This document shows positions 48,680 through 61,289 of a DNA stretch of 64,000 bases, one piece after another. The notes under the pieces are model-generated. The model ran no database searches. It was not told the origin of the DNA and was given only the letters and a program-made list of their open reading frames with translations. The stretch covers positions 296,650,464 to 296,714,463 of the forward strand of contig CM077116.1 of assembly GCA_039619475.1 (NCBI GenBank), written 5' to 3'. Every line of letters starts with the position of its first letter. The first letter of the stretch is position 1. The translations under genes and the position numbers were made by a program. Source of the DNA: Icerya purchasi (lineage: Eukaryota > Arthropoda > Insecta > Hemiptera > Monophlebidae).

Positions 48680-51600
48680 TTCTTTTTTGACTCGTCAATC
48701 AGGGATCTTTACCTACAAACAATTAAACAGGGAAGGAGTCAACTATATCTTGATGCAGTTAGATATTGTTAGTAGGCAAGCACAAATAGCGGGAACAATG
48801 TGTGGAAAAGGAAAAGACAGGATATAAGAAGCGCAATACGGAATAGGAAGACCAAGTCGCAGCAAACTAGAACAGAAAGCAGAAACGCCCAACAGAAAGA
48901 GATGAACACATAAGCATCTCAAATACACGGTTCGTTTGAGTAGAAAGGACAATAAGGAGAGGAAACTAATAACAAACAAAAACAGCAGGAAGATAATAGA
49001 GAATTGCTAAAGCCAAACAAACAACGGAGACAACAACTGAACCACAAAGTGAAGAAAACAGAGAAAATCGCGGATTAACAGGAAGACTAGGTTGAACAAA
49101 CAGATAAAGAGAACAATTGTTAGAAAGAGAAAAAATGTACATATCCTACCAAAACCTTAAGATGAAAACTTTTACACAGCGGAAGAAGATTAGAGAATTG
49201 GATTTTTCTTAAGAAAGAAAGTGGGAAGAAGCAGCCATCCGAGTACCACAGTATCAACCGCTTCATTACTAAAGATGCCCGAATGTCTAGGAACTCACAG
49301 TTAATATCAATATGAATGGAATGGACGGATAGAAGAAAATGTTAAAACCACAGGAATAATCAGGTAGATGGCCTGAAGAGCGCTCGTACAGTCAGGAATA
49401 ATGAAAAACTTGGAGGAAAAGCGAATAGAGGAAAAGAAAGTAACGTAACATAAGATAGTCATTAATTCGTTTATAAAGCGGAACGAAGGAAGATGAAAAA
49501 TTCAGTTAAAATTCCGCGCGAAGGTAAAAGAGGTACCGCGTCACCACATGGCCTCTTCGAACCATCAATAAATAAGAGTAGCATGAGAAGGAACTTGGGA
49601 ATTGATAGTATTGTGGACTTCTCGTTTAATTAGGTCTTGTAGAAGAAATTTTAAGAGTGCAAGTATAATAAACATTTCGCGAGGATGGTAGAGGTCGGCG
49701 AAGTTAAAGGAGTAATAAGAGAGATTATATTAAAGGAGCCTGACTAAGGGTAAACGAATTAAGCCAAAAAGAGATGATAATGAATAAGATAGGGGCTTTT
49801 TCTAGGTGTTAAACACCAGTTTCTAGAAATTTAAAGATAGGAATAGATAAGAGTGGAGAACACGATGGAAGACGTTTAGCGAGAAAATGATAACCTAAAT
49901 AAGATCTGCGAATAGACAGGATTAGTCTATTAGATTTAGTAAGAACTTCCGGAATTGAAGAGAATTTAAGAGCACCAAAACATAGTCGGAAAGCGAGAAT
50001 TTTGAATTAAACCCAATTTAGAAAGGCGAAACTTGGAGGCACAATCGTAAAGAAATGAACAGTAATCAAATTTGAAACGGATGATGAACTTGGATATAAG
50101 AATCACCACACCATTTGGTTAAAGATAGAGCTTTCAGATAATTTAATCTGTTGATTGACGAAGAGGAAAGATATTTGATATGTTCGGAGAAGGATAAACG
50201 ACTGTCACGAAAGACACCAAGATAACAAAAACAATTAACACGAAAAAGAGACGTGTTGTTTAGAGGTAGATGGACAGCAGCAGGATTATAAGGTCGGAGG
50301 GTAAATACAATATAAACAAAATGTGGTAGGAGAAATAGGTTAAAAGGAAGGGAATGTTGCAGCACAGTAAGAATTCAAGTGATTCACTGACTGATATATC
50401 ATAAAGGAGTTTTCGGTTGCAAGATTTAGAAGAAAGGTTCTTAAGGTAACACGACTATGGTCAAATGGGACGTTGAATTCCTCATTCCGCCAAAGAGGTG
50501 AAGTCTTACTGTGGTGATTAGATGACTGACGGTAGATAAGAGAAATTAAAGAAAGAGCAAAATAAATGGAGTTTAAAAAGAAATTACATAGAATGATGGG
50601 GTCGGTACTAGGGAGTGACGAATCAACGCACGAACGGAACAGCATCCAATTTGCTGTGGGGAGATTCCATCAAAGAGATTGGAAAAGCTTGAAATAAGTC
50701 GGAGGAGGAAAGTTAACAAGACCGTAAGAACCTGTAAGGGTCCTCTCCAGTTATAATTAAGACCAGCAAATGGAGGAAGAAAAGGTGAAATCAAGGGGAC
50801 CAGAGATGGATGAATTAACAGGATGCACAAATATACGAGTAGATAGAGTGGTTAAAAATGTTAGGTCCATTAAGGCTAAGGGGCAGGTTACAAGAGAAAC
50901 AGCGTGAAACAAGAAAAACACTTTTAATTAGAATTGGAGAACCACCATAACCGTCATCCCGATTGCATCTGATTAGCCTATGGCTTCTAATATTTAAATT
51001 CATGCCCGACCGAAGTCAAATTTCTGGGATAAGAGCAATACCAATATTTGCCCCATGTAACGGACACATTACAATACGAAACTGGAGGAGGCATAAGAAA
51101 AACTTTTGATAGGAGCAAACAAATTTTAAAACTTCTGCACAGATGAAATAATATCAACTGAGGTTAAATTATACTTCGCAAAGTTTCTTGCTACATAGCT
51201 CTTGCTCTGTGCGCTAGTCAATCTCACTGCTAAACTAATGGAGCAGCAAGTGTGAAAGAAAACAGGAATAATTCGAATGCAGCCCAGTTCAAAGACTGAG
51301 CCAGTCATCTTGACGTGAGTACGTTCGAAAGAGAAATAGACGTAATAAATGTCCTGAAGCCCGACAGTGGTTGTGAACACTTCAGCGACAGTATAATTAA
51401 CAAATGAGGAAGCAGTAAAAGAGGAGACAGTGAACATTAAAATTATACAATTATACAACTGATTTAAAAGCCTTATTTTGTATATTAGTGGAAATATTAG
51501 ATAAGAAAAAAGTAAAGACAATATAAGGAATAAGGAAAGAAACAGAAGAAAACAGAAAGAAGAAAATTCAGCCCCGAATATTCTTACTTTCCTTCCATTT

Positions 51601-52060
51601 TTCTTAATCATAGAAAAAATAATTAATTTATCGATAAGTTACTGGAAAGAAAACGAGATGAAGAGTCAACAAAGGATGAAGAGGAAGCAATGTTATTAAA
51701 AGAGAGTATTTCCACGATGGTTGTAGAAATATTTTTAATTAAAGGAGAATAAATTGAAGAAGAGGAATTAGAAACAATCAAAGAGGCAGGATCGTCACTA
51801 GCAAGATTTGGAATACTACTATTTGAAATAAGGTTAAACGGAAGTGGAACTTAAGAGGCTATCCGTTAGGGGGAGATGGCATACGATTAGATGGAAACTT
51901 CGGAGAAGGTTTGTAAAGCGCTTTTGAGTTACGGTTTTTATCGGAGGTATAAAATTTAGAGCGAAGGAAAAAATTACAGAAAAGGAAGAGAGGTGATGAA
52001 GGAGACTGAGAATAATTATGGGGCTTGGTCGGCATGACGGGCATTTGTTATAGAGCAAAA
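48680..52060 (-). mobile_element. I-type non-LTR retrotransposon, long but decayed copy
   Basis: Minus strand, about 3.4 kb and the longest non-LTR copy here. From the 5' side: a Pro/Ser-rich region at 52058-51834; endonuclease-like text ILNIRSHRLIRCNRDDGYGG near 51003-50940; central RT stretches (HHSKTSPLWRNEEFNVPFDH, 50530-50460); post-palm VNCFCYLGVFRDSRLSFSEH then RLNYLKALSLTKWCGD (50250-50090); a decayed RNase H region 49700-49250; and a tail LGLPIPYCASYILSFPFPHI (48870-48800). It shares sequence with 540-2590 (LGVFRDS against LRVFLSR, KALSLTK against GTLSLSK). Many stops and shifts. The 3' end is placed near 48680, where a GAGTCAAAAAAG motif resembles the other copies. Confidence 0.65.
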
Positions 52061-52284
52061 AAGATTAGTCGGTATTGAAAAATATTTCATAAAAAATTAA
52101 AAATGATTATTTGTTTCTAATTAATTTTTTAGTCTATTTATTTTATTTTTTTTATTTTTTTATTATCAAAAACAGGATCTTATGTTAAAACGATTAAATA
52201 GCTGATTACTTCACTGTATAAAAGAAAAAAAAAAAAACGAAAACATTTTACCATAAAAGCAATTGAGTTTATATAACAACGCAA

Positions 52285-52322
<38 letters not shown>

Positions 52323-52559
52323 TTCTTATATAGAAAATTTAACAAAAACGAATACGCATTTTGTTGCAGAACCTACGGACCAGTGCAACAGTTTCAATAA
52401 TTTAAAAAATTTATTAAAATAAACGATTCAAATATTTATCCACAGTGCACGTGTTATTCTAAATCATTATGCAGTTGAACTGAATTATTTACGTTAATCA
52501 ATTTCGGCATTCCAAAAAACAAAACAAAAATCTAAAATAAATTTCAACAAGTAAAAAAA
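52061..52559. other. AT-rich stretch with poly-A tract
   Basis: Contains a 31-nt A run at 52290-52320. Nothing coding seen. Confidence 0.5.
52290..52320 (+). repeat. Poly-A tract, 31 nt
   Basis: Uninterrupted A run. No recognisable element directly upstream. Confidence 0.85.
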
Positions 52560-54235
52560 TTACGCCTAGCGGGGCACAGGTTGTCGTAACTATAGGTATA
52601 ACCCCACCATGACAGAGATACGAAACAACAACCAGTGAGTTGCGCGAGTCCACATCGTGTGGAGTGGTAATTTCCTCTTCGGCAGGTTTAGCGCTGATGA
52701 GAAAAGCTAAAGCATAACTCACGCAATGTATGCTGATAGGGAAACGGTGGGATGGTTACTTGCTGAAGGTGATCATGCCATTAAATACAGTTAAGCGTTT
52801 AACTGCATATCCAACCAGCAGACTATCAGCACCTTATCCGCGACGGTCAAACTGATTCATCAATTTAGGATGAGTAGACGAGTCTCCAGCGCCTCAAAAC
52901 TAGACATTTCAGCTAAGGGAGTAAACCTTGACAGAAAATTCTCCAGGGGGCAACGACAAACCACTCTAGAGTATTTTTCCCAATTATCATCATGGCTGAA
53001 AGCCCAAAATATATGGCCGTTAGTCTGGGGCACCCCTTCAGTGGAGAGACGGTGCTAAGAACATCCCCGATAGCTAATGATAATCTCCCCAAAATTAAAA
53101 TTATGAATAAGAAGATTCACATCGCTACATGGAACATCCGCAGCCTTTATCAAGCAGGTAAATTGAACAACGTAAACGCTGAAAGGAAAAGACTAAACAT
53201 CAATATCCTTGGATTAAGTAAAGTGCGATGATCCGGTACTGGATGCACACAAATGGAGGATGTAGATTTTTATTACTCAAGCGTCGATGAAACAAACCAT
53301 AGCGCAAGTATTGGTATCGTAATAGAAAAGAGTACTTTTTAATATTTAGGTTAAAATTATTTTCTTACATTTCTGTATTAACACTTTATTGAACAATATA
53401 TAATCTTTATTAAACAGAAAATTATTTTTAAATTAAAAATTAAAACGTGCCGACATGTTTCGGAGTCACTTGCTCCATATTCATGGCGTTAATAATTTAA
53501 CGCCATAAATATGGAGCAAGTGACTCCGAAACATGTCGGCACGTTTTAATTTTTAATTTAAAAATAATTTTCTGTTTAATAAAGATTTTATATTGTTCAA
53601 TAAAGATAAGAGTACTGTTAACTCGGTGCTAGAATACATTCCTATGTCTGAAAGAGCAGTGCTGATAAGATTACAAACCAATTATCGTCCAATGAATATC
53701 ATTCAGGTATACGCGCCTACAGCAGATAAAAATAAAGACAAAATAGAAGAGGTTTACGACCAAATTACTACTTTATTGAAGCTGACAAAGCCAGGTGAAA
53801 TTACAATCATAACAGGGGATTAGTTGAAAAGTTTGGGCTTGGCGAGCAGAGCGACAGAAGGGATAGGTTAGTACAATTCTGTACAGAGCGGGAAATGTTA
53901 ATAGCAAACACTTTCTTCCAACTCCCAGACATCACCATCAGGTTTCATCCGCAACCAGATGGATTTCATACTTATTGGTAAGCGGTTCAAGAAGGACCGT
54001 AAATCAGTGTTTACCTACCAAAGAGCTGATGATAACTCAGACCACAATCCAATGGTTGCTACTTTTAAGCTAGGTTTCAAGAAATATCTGATTTTAATTT
54101 AAAAAAAAATAAAATAAAATAGTACATACCAAAATATTAACAGAGAAACGTCGATTTAATTATCTTAGTAAAGATGAACTTGGTAAAAAATTAAAGGATT
54201 TTCCGAGGAACACTAATTCTCACCCAAGTTTGCGT
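52560..54235 (+). mobile_element. RTE-type non-LTR, 5' part with endonuclease, interrupted by a palindrome
   Basis: The plus-strand 5' region is followed by AP-endonuclease motifs: IHIATWNIRSLYQAGKLNNV then ERKRLNINILGLSKVR (53115-53231), TGCTQMEDVDFYYSSVDETN, and after the insertion at 53337-53607 VLEYIPMSERAVLIRLQTNY, NIIQVYAPTADKNKDKIEEV, LTKPGEITIITGD (53593-53823), then, degraded, RNQMDFILIGKRFKKDRKSV and DDNSDHNPMVATFKL (53955-54075). This wording is the RTE-like endonuclease often labelled craniofacial development protein 2-like in insect genomes. KDELGKKLKDF-like text follows to about 54235 and then the element breaks off, with no RT. A UGA interrupts the motif after LGLSKVR. Confidence 0.8.
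53337..53607. mobile_element. 271-bp palindromic insertion with paired hammerhead-like cores, 9-bp target duplication
   Basis: AAGAGTACT flanks the insert on both sides (53328-53336 and 53608-53616), and removing it restores the RTE frame across IVIEKSTVNSVLEYIP. Positions 53384-53492 and 53497-53605 are near-perfect reverse complements around a 4-nt loop. In the right arm (plus strand), GGAG (53513-53516) and CTCC (53524-53527) form a stem II, followed by GAAA (53528-53531), the self-complementary ACATGT (53531-53536) and C53537, then GGC able to pair with GCC upstream. The left arm has the same on the minus strand. The CTGATGA box is decayed: ATGAATA in the left arm, ATAAATA in the right. 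Confidence 0.65.
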
Positions 54236-56084
54236 TCACCTTTACTTTAATTATCCTTCCAGATGAAAGTTTTCCCAGAAAATTTAATAACTTTTTACTA
54301 AATTCTCTTTACTAAAATAATTGCGTCGTATTGGTTCATTAATATTCTGTATACTTTTTTTTTTTTTTTTTTTTTTTTTTTAGGTGCATTTTTATTGGTT
54401 ATTTAGGTTCTCTTCAAATTTCAACATATAGTATAAACTAAATTTATCTTTATTAATATATTTTCTGTTCTATTTTCTAGTATCAAAGATCAAATACTAT
54501 TCCTGAAAAGCCATTTCTTTTAATTCTTTAAAATGTTTCTTATAGAGTTTACAATTTTATTATTTTATAACTCTGAACATATTCCTACGGAAGTAAAGTT
54601 ATTATACTAATTAAACCTGAACTTATTACATCCCCGAGAAACCGGAGTAGATGATTTGAATTTTGCCAAAACCAACTACCGAAGCCAACGAACGCCGTAC
54701 CCGAAAATCCAATTCGATGAAAATTACTGAAACGCTGGCGATAACTAATGCGAAATTCACAAATGATGAACACGATATATTTTTCAAAAAACAAAAATTA
54801 AAATGCCAGTAATACCTAATTAGATATGAGCTCTTATTTCTCGAACTTGGCAAGTATTACTACAAGCGTTACAAAACCTACAAAAATACAAGCGTCTGGC
54901 GACAATGCAAATTATCAGAACCTTCAAAAGCACACATAAAATATGTGTGAAATAATAAATTATTTACGAGATCGGAATTGGTAAGCTTTAATGAAACAGA
55001 ATAAAGCAATCAAGACTGGCGACTGATTACGAAAGAAGTGAGTGAATGTAAAAGAAAAAAGAAAGATAAGATGATGAATGTGAAAAAGGATAAAATGAAA
55101 ACAGTACGGTTAAATGTGAGAAGGAGTTGGAAAACAGAGCCTAGTCGTATTATTGATTTTTCTTTCTACACCTTAGCCATACAGCCAACATGAACCGTTC
55201 GCCTCTCTATACACGGCAACGGCGATTTCACTGTAACCGACCAAACTCCAATTGCCGTTATTAAAAACTAAATATAAAACGAGAGCGTTCACCAGCGCGT
55301 GTTTACCCAACCAATAGTAGTTACATCAACGACTTTATAAGGCAAAGAGATACCCACCTATCACATATCTGTCTAACCGGTAAATTTATAATCCTTCAAC
55401 AGAAATTTAACTCTGGTCTTAACTTATCATTCCTTTTGCTTCCTGAGGACACCACTATCGCTTCCTCGGAATTCTTTTCAATGCGCACGTTTTCCCTTCA
55501 ACAGTGAAAAATTCCACCCTACAGTATGTCTCGTTTTTCACTTAACACCACCACGTTCGGCAAACCGAAAACGATTAATTGAAAGCAACCAACAATTATT
55601 TTAAAAAATGAAAATCGCCGAATTAAGGCCAATCGAATGAAACAAATTCAAACGAATTAATTCCCTTAGCCGCGACTATTTTTAACCTTGAGCGGAAATA
55701 TCAAGCTTCCTAGTCGCAATTGACTTCTTGAGAAACTTTTCTTCCGTAACAGTTTTTCCAGTTGACACTTCTCTTCTATATTTTTCTAGTCGTCTCTCTA
55801 AATAGGTTTTCTGCTATTTTTCTCGAATTCTAGTTTAAAACTCAATATTATAACTTTATTCGCCAGAAAAAGCTCTTTTCATATATCCAACTCAACTGAA
55901 ATAATTGAAAACCAATTAAATAGCGCAGAGCCTTCCGTCTCCACTCCTAGAATGGCATTGCTATACTGCTGGTGGAAATTTGCTTAGAAAATCTATAATT
56001 AGTTGTTTTGCCTATTTTTTGTTTAAATTATTTGTTTCGTGGCTGTCTATTCTGAATAGTTCTGAAACTTAAAAGATAAATTAT
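54236..56084. other. Unassigned stretch between two RTE fragments
   Basis: Contains a 27-nt T run at 54355-54381 and a slightly GC-richer segment at about 55130-55520 with no recognised protein. The neighbouring RTE fragments have the same orientation, so this could have replaced the middle of one copy. Confidence 0.35.
54355..54381 (-). repeat. Poly-T tract, 27 nt
   Basis: Uninterrupted T run. Could be the poly-A tail of a minus-strand retroposon, none recognised. Confidence 0.85.
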
Positions 56085-56570
56085 ACCCGTTGAGAACATT
56101 AATATTCCCTATTGCGCTGTACAGTTGCGAATCATGGATACTAAATAAGTCATCGCAAAGAAAGTTAGAAGCGATGAAAATGACTGCTTATAGAAGGATA
56201 TTAAGAATCCCACGGACGAGTCATAGGACGAATGCTCCAATCCTTTAGGAATTACATATTCAGTCCAACCAAAGAATACTTTCTATGATATATAAGAGCA
56301 TGATAAAATTCTTTAGGCATGTGATTCGTGTCAATAGTAACGAAAAGGTGGTGATCCAGGAAAAAATACAGAGTTCGAGACGAAGAGGTCGAACATCAAC
56401 GCGATTCATCGATCAACTAAAACGAATAATCGGCGCCCCAGCAGTCGAAGAACTTATGCGCAAAACCGAGAACAGAGAAGTATAGCGCAAACTTTCAGCA
56501 ATGCAATAAAATCGGTCGCGACACTCGAAATCGATCATACGAATGGATGGTGGATGGATGGATGATTGTC
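56085..56570 (+). mobile_element. RTE-type non-LTR 3' end
   Basis: The plus strand reads LYSCESWILNKSSQRKLEAM, then MTAYRRILRIPRTSHRTNAP, followed by SMIYKSMIKFFRHVIRVNSN and SRRRGRTSTRFIDQLKRIIG (56285-56485, TAG stop). These are the C-terminal motifs of RTE-like ORFs (YGCESW, AYRR.LRI.W, GH..R, GRR..RW.D..K). After the stop there is a short 3' UTR with (ATGG)n, a simple-repeat tail of the kind RTE elements have. No RT palm remains. Confidence 0.75.
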
Positions 56571-59500
56571 CGACGTAATTAAATTAAAAACGATATAAAA
56601 ATCGATGAAAAACAAAAATTTTTCTTTTTATCGGCTAAAGTTTTTATTATATGGGATGATGTACCATGTTTGCTTATAATTCTGTAATATCTAAACTGCA
56701 TAAAGCATTCAATTAGAACGACCAAGGATTAAAAATTTCACTTGTAGAATGTTAAATCAACACCCTTATATACATTCATTGGTAGTAATAAAATATACTA
56801 AACCTATATAATCACTCTATGAGATTACATATTTCTTTGCTAGAACACTCGTTTGACGTATGTGCTTATAATAGTTTACAAAGAAGGATAAAAGAAAAAA
56901 AAAAAAACGATGTGATTGTGCCGTATTGCAAATTTCTCTACCAGCAATATTTCCTTTCAAGCCTTCCTAATATCGCCACGATTCGAATCAGAAACACGTA
57001 ACTTTTTTTTTCTTTGGTTTGCTAACTGCATTGTGAGATGAAAAAAAACCACTAGGATAATATTGTAAAACTTAATACAGTTATTCGTTTTTGCGGATGA
57101 TTACTATTACAAGCTACAAGTTTTTATAATGCCCCCCACACATATATATATATGTGTGTGTGTATGTACGTATGTACATACTGTACAGTTCACGTAACTA
57201 AAAATATAGAAATGTAAAATAAATTACTATTCAGCATCAATGGTAGATAACAGTAACAAGTAAAATTAGGAAGCGAGTAAGTAAACGAAATCCGCAATTA
57301 CTATCTTGACTAGAATCAAAGAAATCGCTGTAAGGCATTAAATTGTATCTGGATAGGATTAGAATGTGTCAGGCACGTAAATTTTTATTGGTTGCCCCCC
57401 GATCCGATCCCGATCCGATACTTAGCCTAGGCAAAAGTATTTTTCATTTTTCTAGGAACATAGTAAATTATCGTGGAATGACATTAATGATTTCGTGTAG
57501 TTGAAAAAGTCTAATTAAGCGTGATTATTATTTGTTGAAAGATGAACGCCCGTCGATATGTATCTCTCTTTTCGTTGAAATTAAACGCTTTTAACATCCC
57601 TCTGCGGTACTTCTATTCTTATTAGTTCCATTCAGTAGATCCCATTTTCTCCCTCCGGAAATCTTAAAAGACTTCAAAAAGAAATTTTATCCGGAAACGG
57701 TCCCTATTCCTACTACCCGCAATGTTTGTTTACCGTGCTTCTGTTCAAGCATCGCATTTAGCTTCTTTTTTTTTATTATTATTATTTTTGCTTTTTTATT
57801 TTTCACCGTTTCCATTAATATTATACGACCTAAAGCACACTGTTTTAATTAGACGCATACATTCAACTCTACGCCACTATTCAACAATTTCTTCTCTTTG
57901 CTAATTCTGTTTCGTCCTTGTTAGGGTTTTCGTTCTGACATTTACTTCTAACCCGCGAAATCTTTAAAAGAAAAAAAAAAAGTGATTAAATAAATGAGAA
58001 TGGACCGAGTGTACGTTTAAGTTATTTAAGACTGTTTAAGACTAGAGTAAAAGAAGGGAATAAGGAATCTAGAGAAGAAGAATGGCCACAACTATAATAT
58101 GAAAGATGCCAGACAGGGAAATAACGAATAATAGACTTAAACAGAATGTAAAGAACATGACGAAATCGTTTTAAATATAAACGAACACGAATAGCTTTGG
58201 AGTGTATAATTATACAAATGAATAAATAAATAGAAATAACAATAATAGTACGAAACAACTTAGAAAAACATTTATATCAGCTTTTTTTGAAAATATTTAC
58301 ACCATAAAAGATAAATACGAGGCAAACTTTGCCTAACACACGATTTGCGGTTTTTCCAAATCGATTTTCCTCGGCACTCAACGATCAGAATTTTCATTGT
58401 ACATCAAAATTCTTTACAAATCAAAACTAGTCGAATACAAAGTGAACATAATTTCACAGTTATTGTATTTGTAACACAAGTTGGAAAAATAAATAACGAC
58501 AAAAAAACAAAAAAAAAAAAAAAAAAAAACAACAACAGAATGAATAATTTATTAGTATTATTAACACACTCAGTAATGCACGGGCGTTTTCACACATGTA
58601 AAATGTATGTAGTATAGGAGACTGATACTCCAAGTTAGATCTGCGCGAATGTAATTTTAATTGTTTTTATTAAAAAATGGATATTATCTTATTGAGACAT
58701 GTAATTACATAATCATTCATTATCGTTCATTAATAAATAGTAAAATACCTTCTATCATATTTATGAAGTCAAGTACAATTAATAAAGTTATAACAAATAC
58801 AAATATAACAAACAAATTTAAGTATGAAATGATTGCTTACTTAGAAACGGTTTCGAGTATAACCGATCATTAGCTAAAAACACAACTCAATATATGTGAT
58901 CAGAAACAAATTCTAAATCGGTAAAAGATTCTTTATCAAGTACAATTAAATTTATATATCTCCAGCAGTAATGAAATTATTTTATTACATTTTTAAATAA
59001 CAAAATAGCACAAAGCATTGATAGTGCATCGAAATGTGCATTTTGATTTCCTCGTCTACTACCAAATTATGTAAATATAAAATCTACCATATTTGGATAT
59101 TTTTATTTTATTATTATTACTTGTCTTTTATTATTTTTGTATATTTAATTTTTATTTTTTTCTAAACTATCTCTGTATTTTTTAATATTACATATTTTTA
59201 ATTTAATAATAAAACGTCAAATCGCGTGGAGATTACAAGTATATTCGTAATTTATATTCGGTGCAATTTTTTTTTAAATTCAATCATCCGTAATTTTAAA
59301 TTCGATTTTTAAATCAATTCAAATTGAAGCATACTACGCCTAATTCCTTTAAACGTTTGCTCATTGCAAAATCGGTATAACGCTGAATAGAAATTCAACT
59401 GTATCGCTTTCGCAAACAGAATTACAACAGATATCGTTTAAACAATGCCGAAAAAAAAAACAACAAAAAAAGCGAAAACAAAACGAGTATATTTTTTAGA

Positions 59501-60319
59501 GTCATGGATACGTTCTCAGACTTGGGGTCATTCTAAATTCTGCGAGGACAATTTTTAATGACATACAGCCTAAAAATATATAAATTTTTCCCGTTTTTAT
59601 TATAGCAGTCGATGGGTTCGATTAATAATATTTTCATACCTTTAAACTTTCTGCCAGTTTCTTTATTAAATTCGTCATTTCGCTTGTTGGTGATACATCA
59701 ACTCTTATGGACCCGATGGAACGGAGAGATTGCTACCCGGCGGAAAATTAATATTCTTACGCAAACGAGACGCGGTCGTGTTGTGAAAAGAGCACTTACT
59801 TCTTAGTAATATAGCTCAGTTTCAAGCGCAGCCACTAACATTCTCTTAATGTTTAATTCTATACCCAACGTAGATGTGTTCGCAAATTTGTACGCAACGC
59901 GAATGCATACAAAATTATTATACTCGAAACTGATTGGCAACTTTTTTCGACTTTCAATCGACGCACGAGGGAGTCTCATCCATTCCCATATGATCGCATG
60001 TGTGAGCTGGTTTGCCCCATTGCGGGTACACTATTAGCGTTAATTTATTTTTAATAATTTCTATCATCGTCGCTAGATCTCGTTTTTCGATCGCTCTATA
60101 GCAACTCGGCAATCGTGAACTAACAGAAATATTTAAAAAAATAAATTTCAATTGACCATGTTATTCTTAAAAACTTCATAATAATAAATCACCGTTTATG
60201 TAACAATTTATTTCAAAACGTAACAGAAAAACATTACATATTTCACAACGGTTTTTTCTAAAGTTTTTTTCGAATTTCCCTCAGAGCACAAAAGTGACGT
60301 TACTAATATAGATTAATTT
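56571..60319. other. AT-rich stretch, 3.7 kb, no gene recognised
   Basis: Holds a (TA/TG)n microsatellite at 57143-57172, A-runs near 57970 and 58500-58530, and short hydrophobic ORFs (57722 plus, 58022-58258 minus) that I could not assign. The minus-strand one could be a worn non-LTR tail. Confidence 0.35.
57143..57172. repeat. (TA)n/(TG)n microsatellite
   Basis: CACATATATATATATGTGTGTG-type run, partly palindromic. Confidence 0.8.
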
Positions 60320-60718
60320 CAATTTCACTTTGGCTATCTCGAATATGGTCTTTGGTTTGTCCGCGGCGGATACACGCCGACGACACCGAGCAGTACCGAG
60401 CGGCGAGAGAGCCGTTGTAAAAATCCCGTACTGTCTGCATAGATGTTTCGCTAGATCGGAGAAAGGTAATAAATTTTGTTCGATTTACGTGATTATAGTC
60501 AGTCGACGCTGTTAGTTGCCTCTTTTGAAACTCAGAAGAAGATTTGACACGCTGTGTTGTAGTTGGCCGTTTGTTCACTACTTGTTTTGGTTCGAAGTCG
60601 CTGCGAATTTTCCTGTTGAATTTTTTTTTTTTTTGGTTCTGAGTTTTCTTTTCGTTCCTTATTATTTAAATATTTTTATTTGCTCGATTCACGGAAGACA
60701 CCAAAACCCAAGTCCTAC
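60320..60718 (+). promoter_or_regulatory. Candidate promoter and first non-coding exon of a plus-strand gene
   Basis: This stretch is GC- and CpG-richer than its surroundings (GTCCGCGGCGG, CCGAGCGGCGAGAGAGCC). TATAGTCAGTCG at 60495-60506 contains the arthropod initiator TCAGT. Good splice donors face right at 60466 (GAAAG|GTAATA) and 60719 (CCTAC|GTGAGT). No protein frame is convincing, so this would be a 5' UTR exon of a gene running out of the window to the right. It could equally be unrelated GC-rich DNA. Confidence 0.3.
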
Positions 60719-60839
60719 GTGAGTGATAGTTATAAATTTTTTTTTACTTTATTTTTTCCGGTAAAAAAGATATTTTTTTCTCCGTTTCGACGAAGTAAAA
60801 ACCTAATACTCCAAAGAACTAAGAAGACTTAAATTCCCG

Positions 60840-61100
60840 CTATCATTTCTCGCCTAGCATGTGCCTGCGGCTCCACAGAATTTCGACTCCTCCTTGAGGG
60901 CAAAAGCCAACCACACATCCGAAGACGATCGACGCTGAAGTAGGTCCTCTAAGGTTGTAACAAAATGGTGTGCAAAAGTGATATTCCGAATGTCGTTTAA
61001 CTTCGCCGTGAGTACCACGCTTTCGTATCGATTGCCACGGCTTCAACCGACGCAAAAACTAAGTTCCCAGACGGAGTCGCCGCGCCAACTGCAGCGAATT
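60840..61100. other. GC-rich block of unknown nature
   Basis: About 260 bp clearly GC-richer than the surrounding DNA, with open but unrecognised frames (a 70-codon ORF on the minus strand). It lies between the candidate promoter and the 3' side of the minus-strand RTE copy, so it may be element 3' UTR, a first exon or part of the same GC island. Confidence 0.3.
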
Positions 61101-61289
61101 ATCACTTTTGAATCCCTTTAAATCCAGACGACTACTACCTAGTGAAGGTGTCCCTAGCAAATCGCCACTGACCATCGGTCAGAGTCACCGGTTGTCGACC
61201 TTTCAGTCGGTGACTACCTCGGACGACGTAAATGTATCGATAGCCCGGACACACTACCATGTACTACTACCGGGAGTTCGGGATGCTAT

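Noticed and set aside
58022..58258. 78-codon minus-strand ORF as a non-LTR tail
   Set aside because: The hydrophobic composition is suggestive but no motif or 3' tail confirms it.
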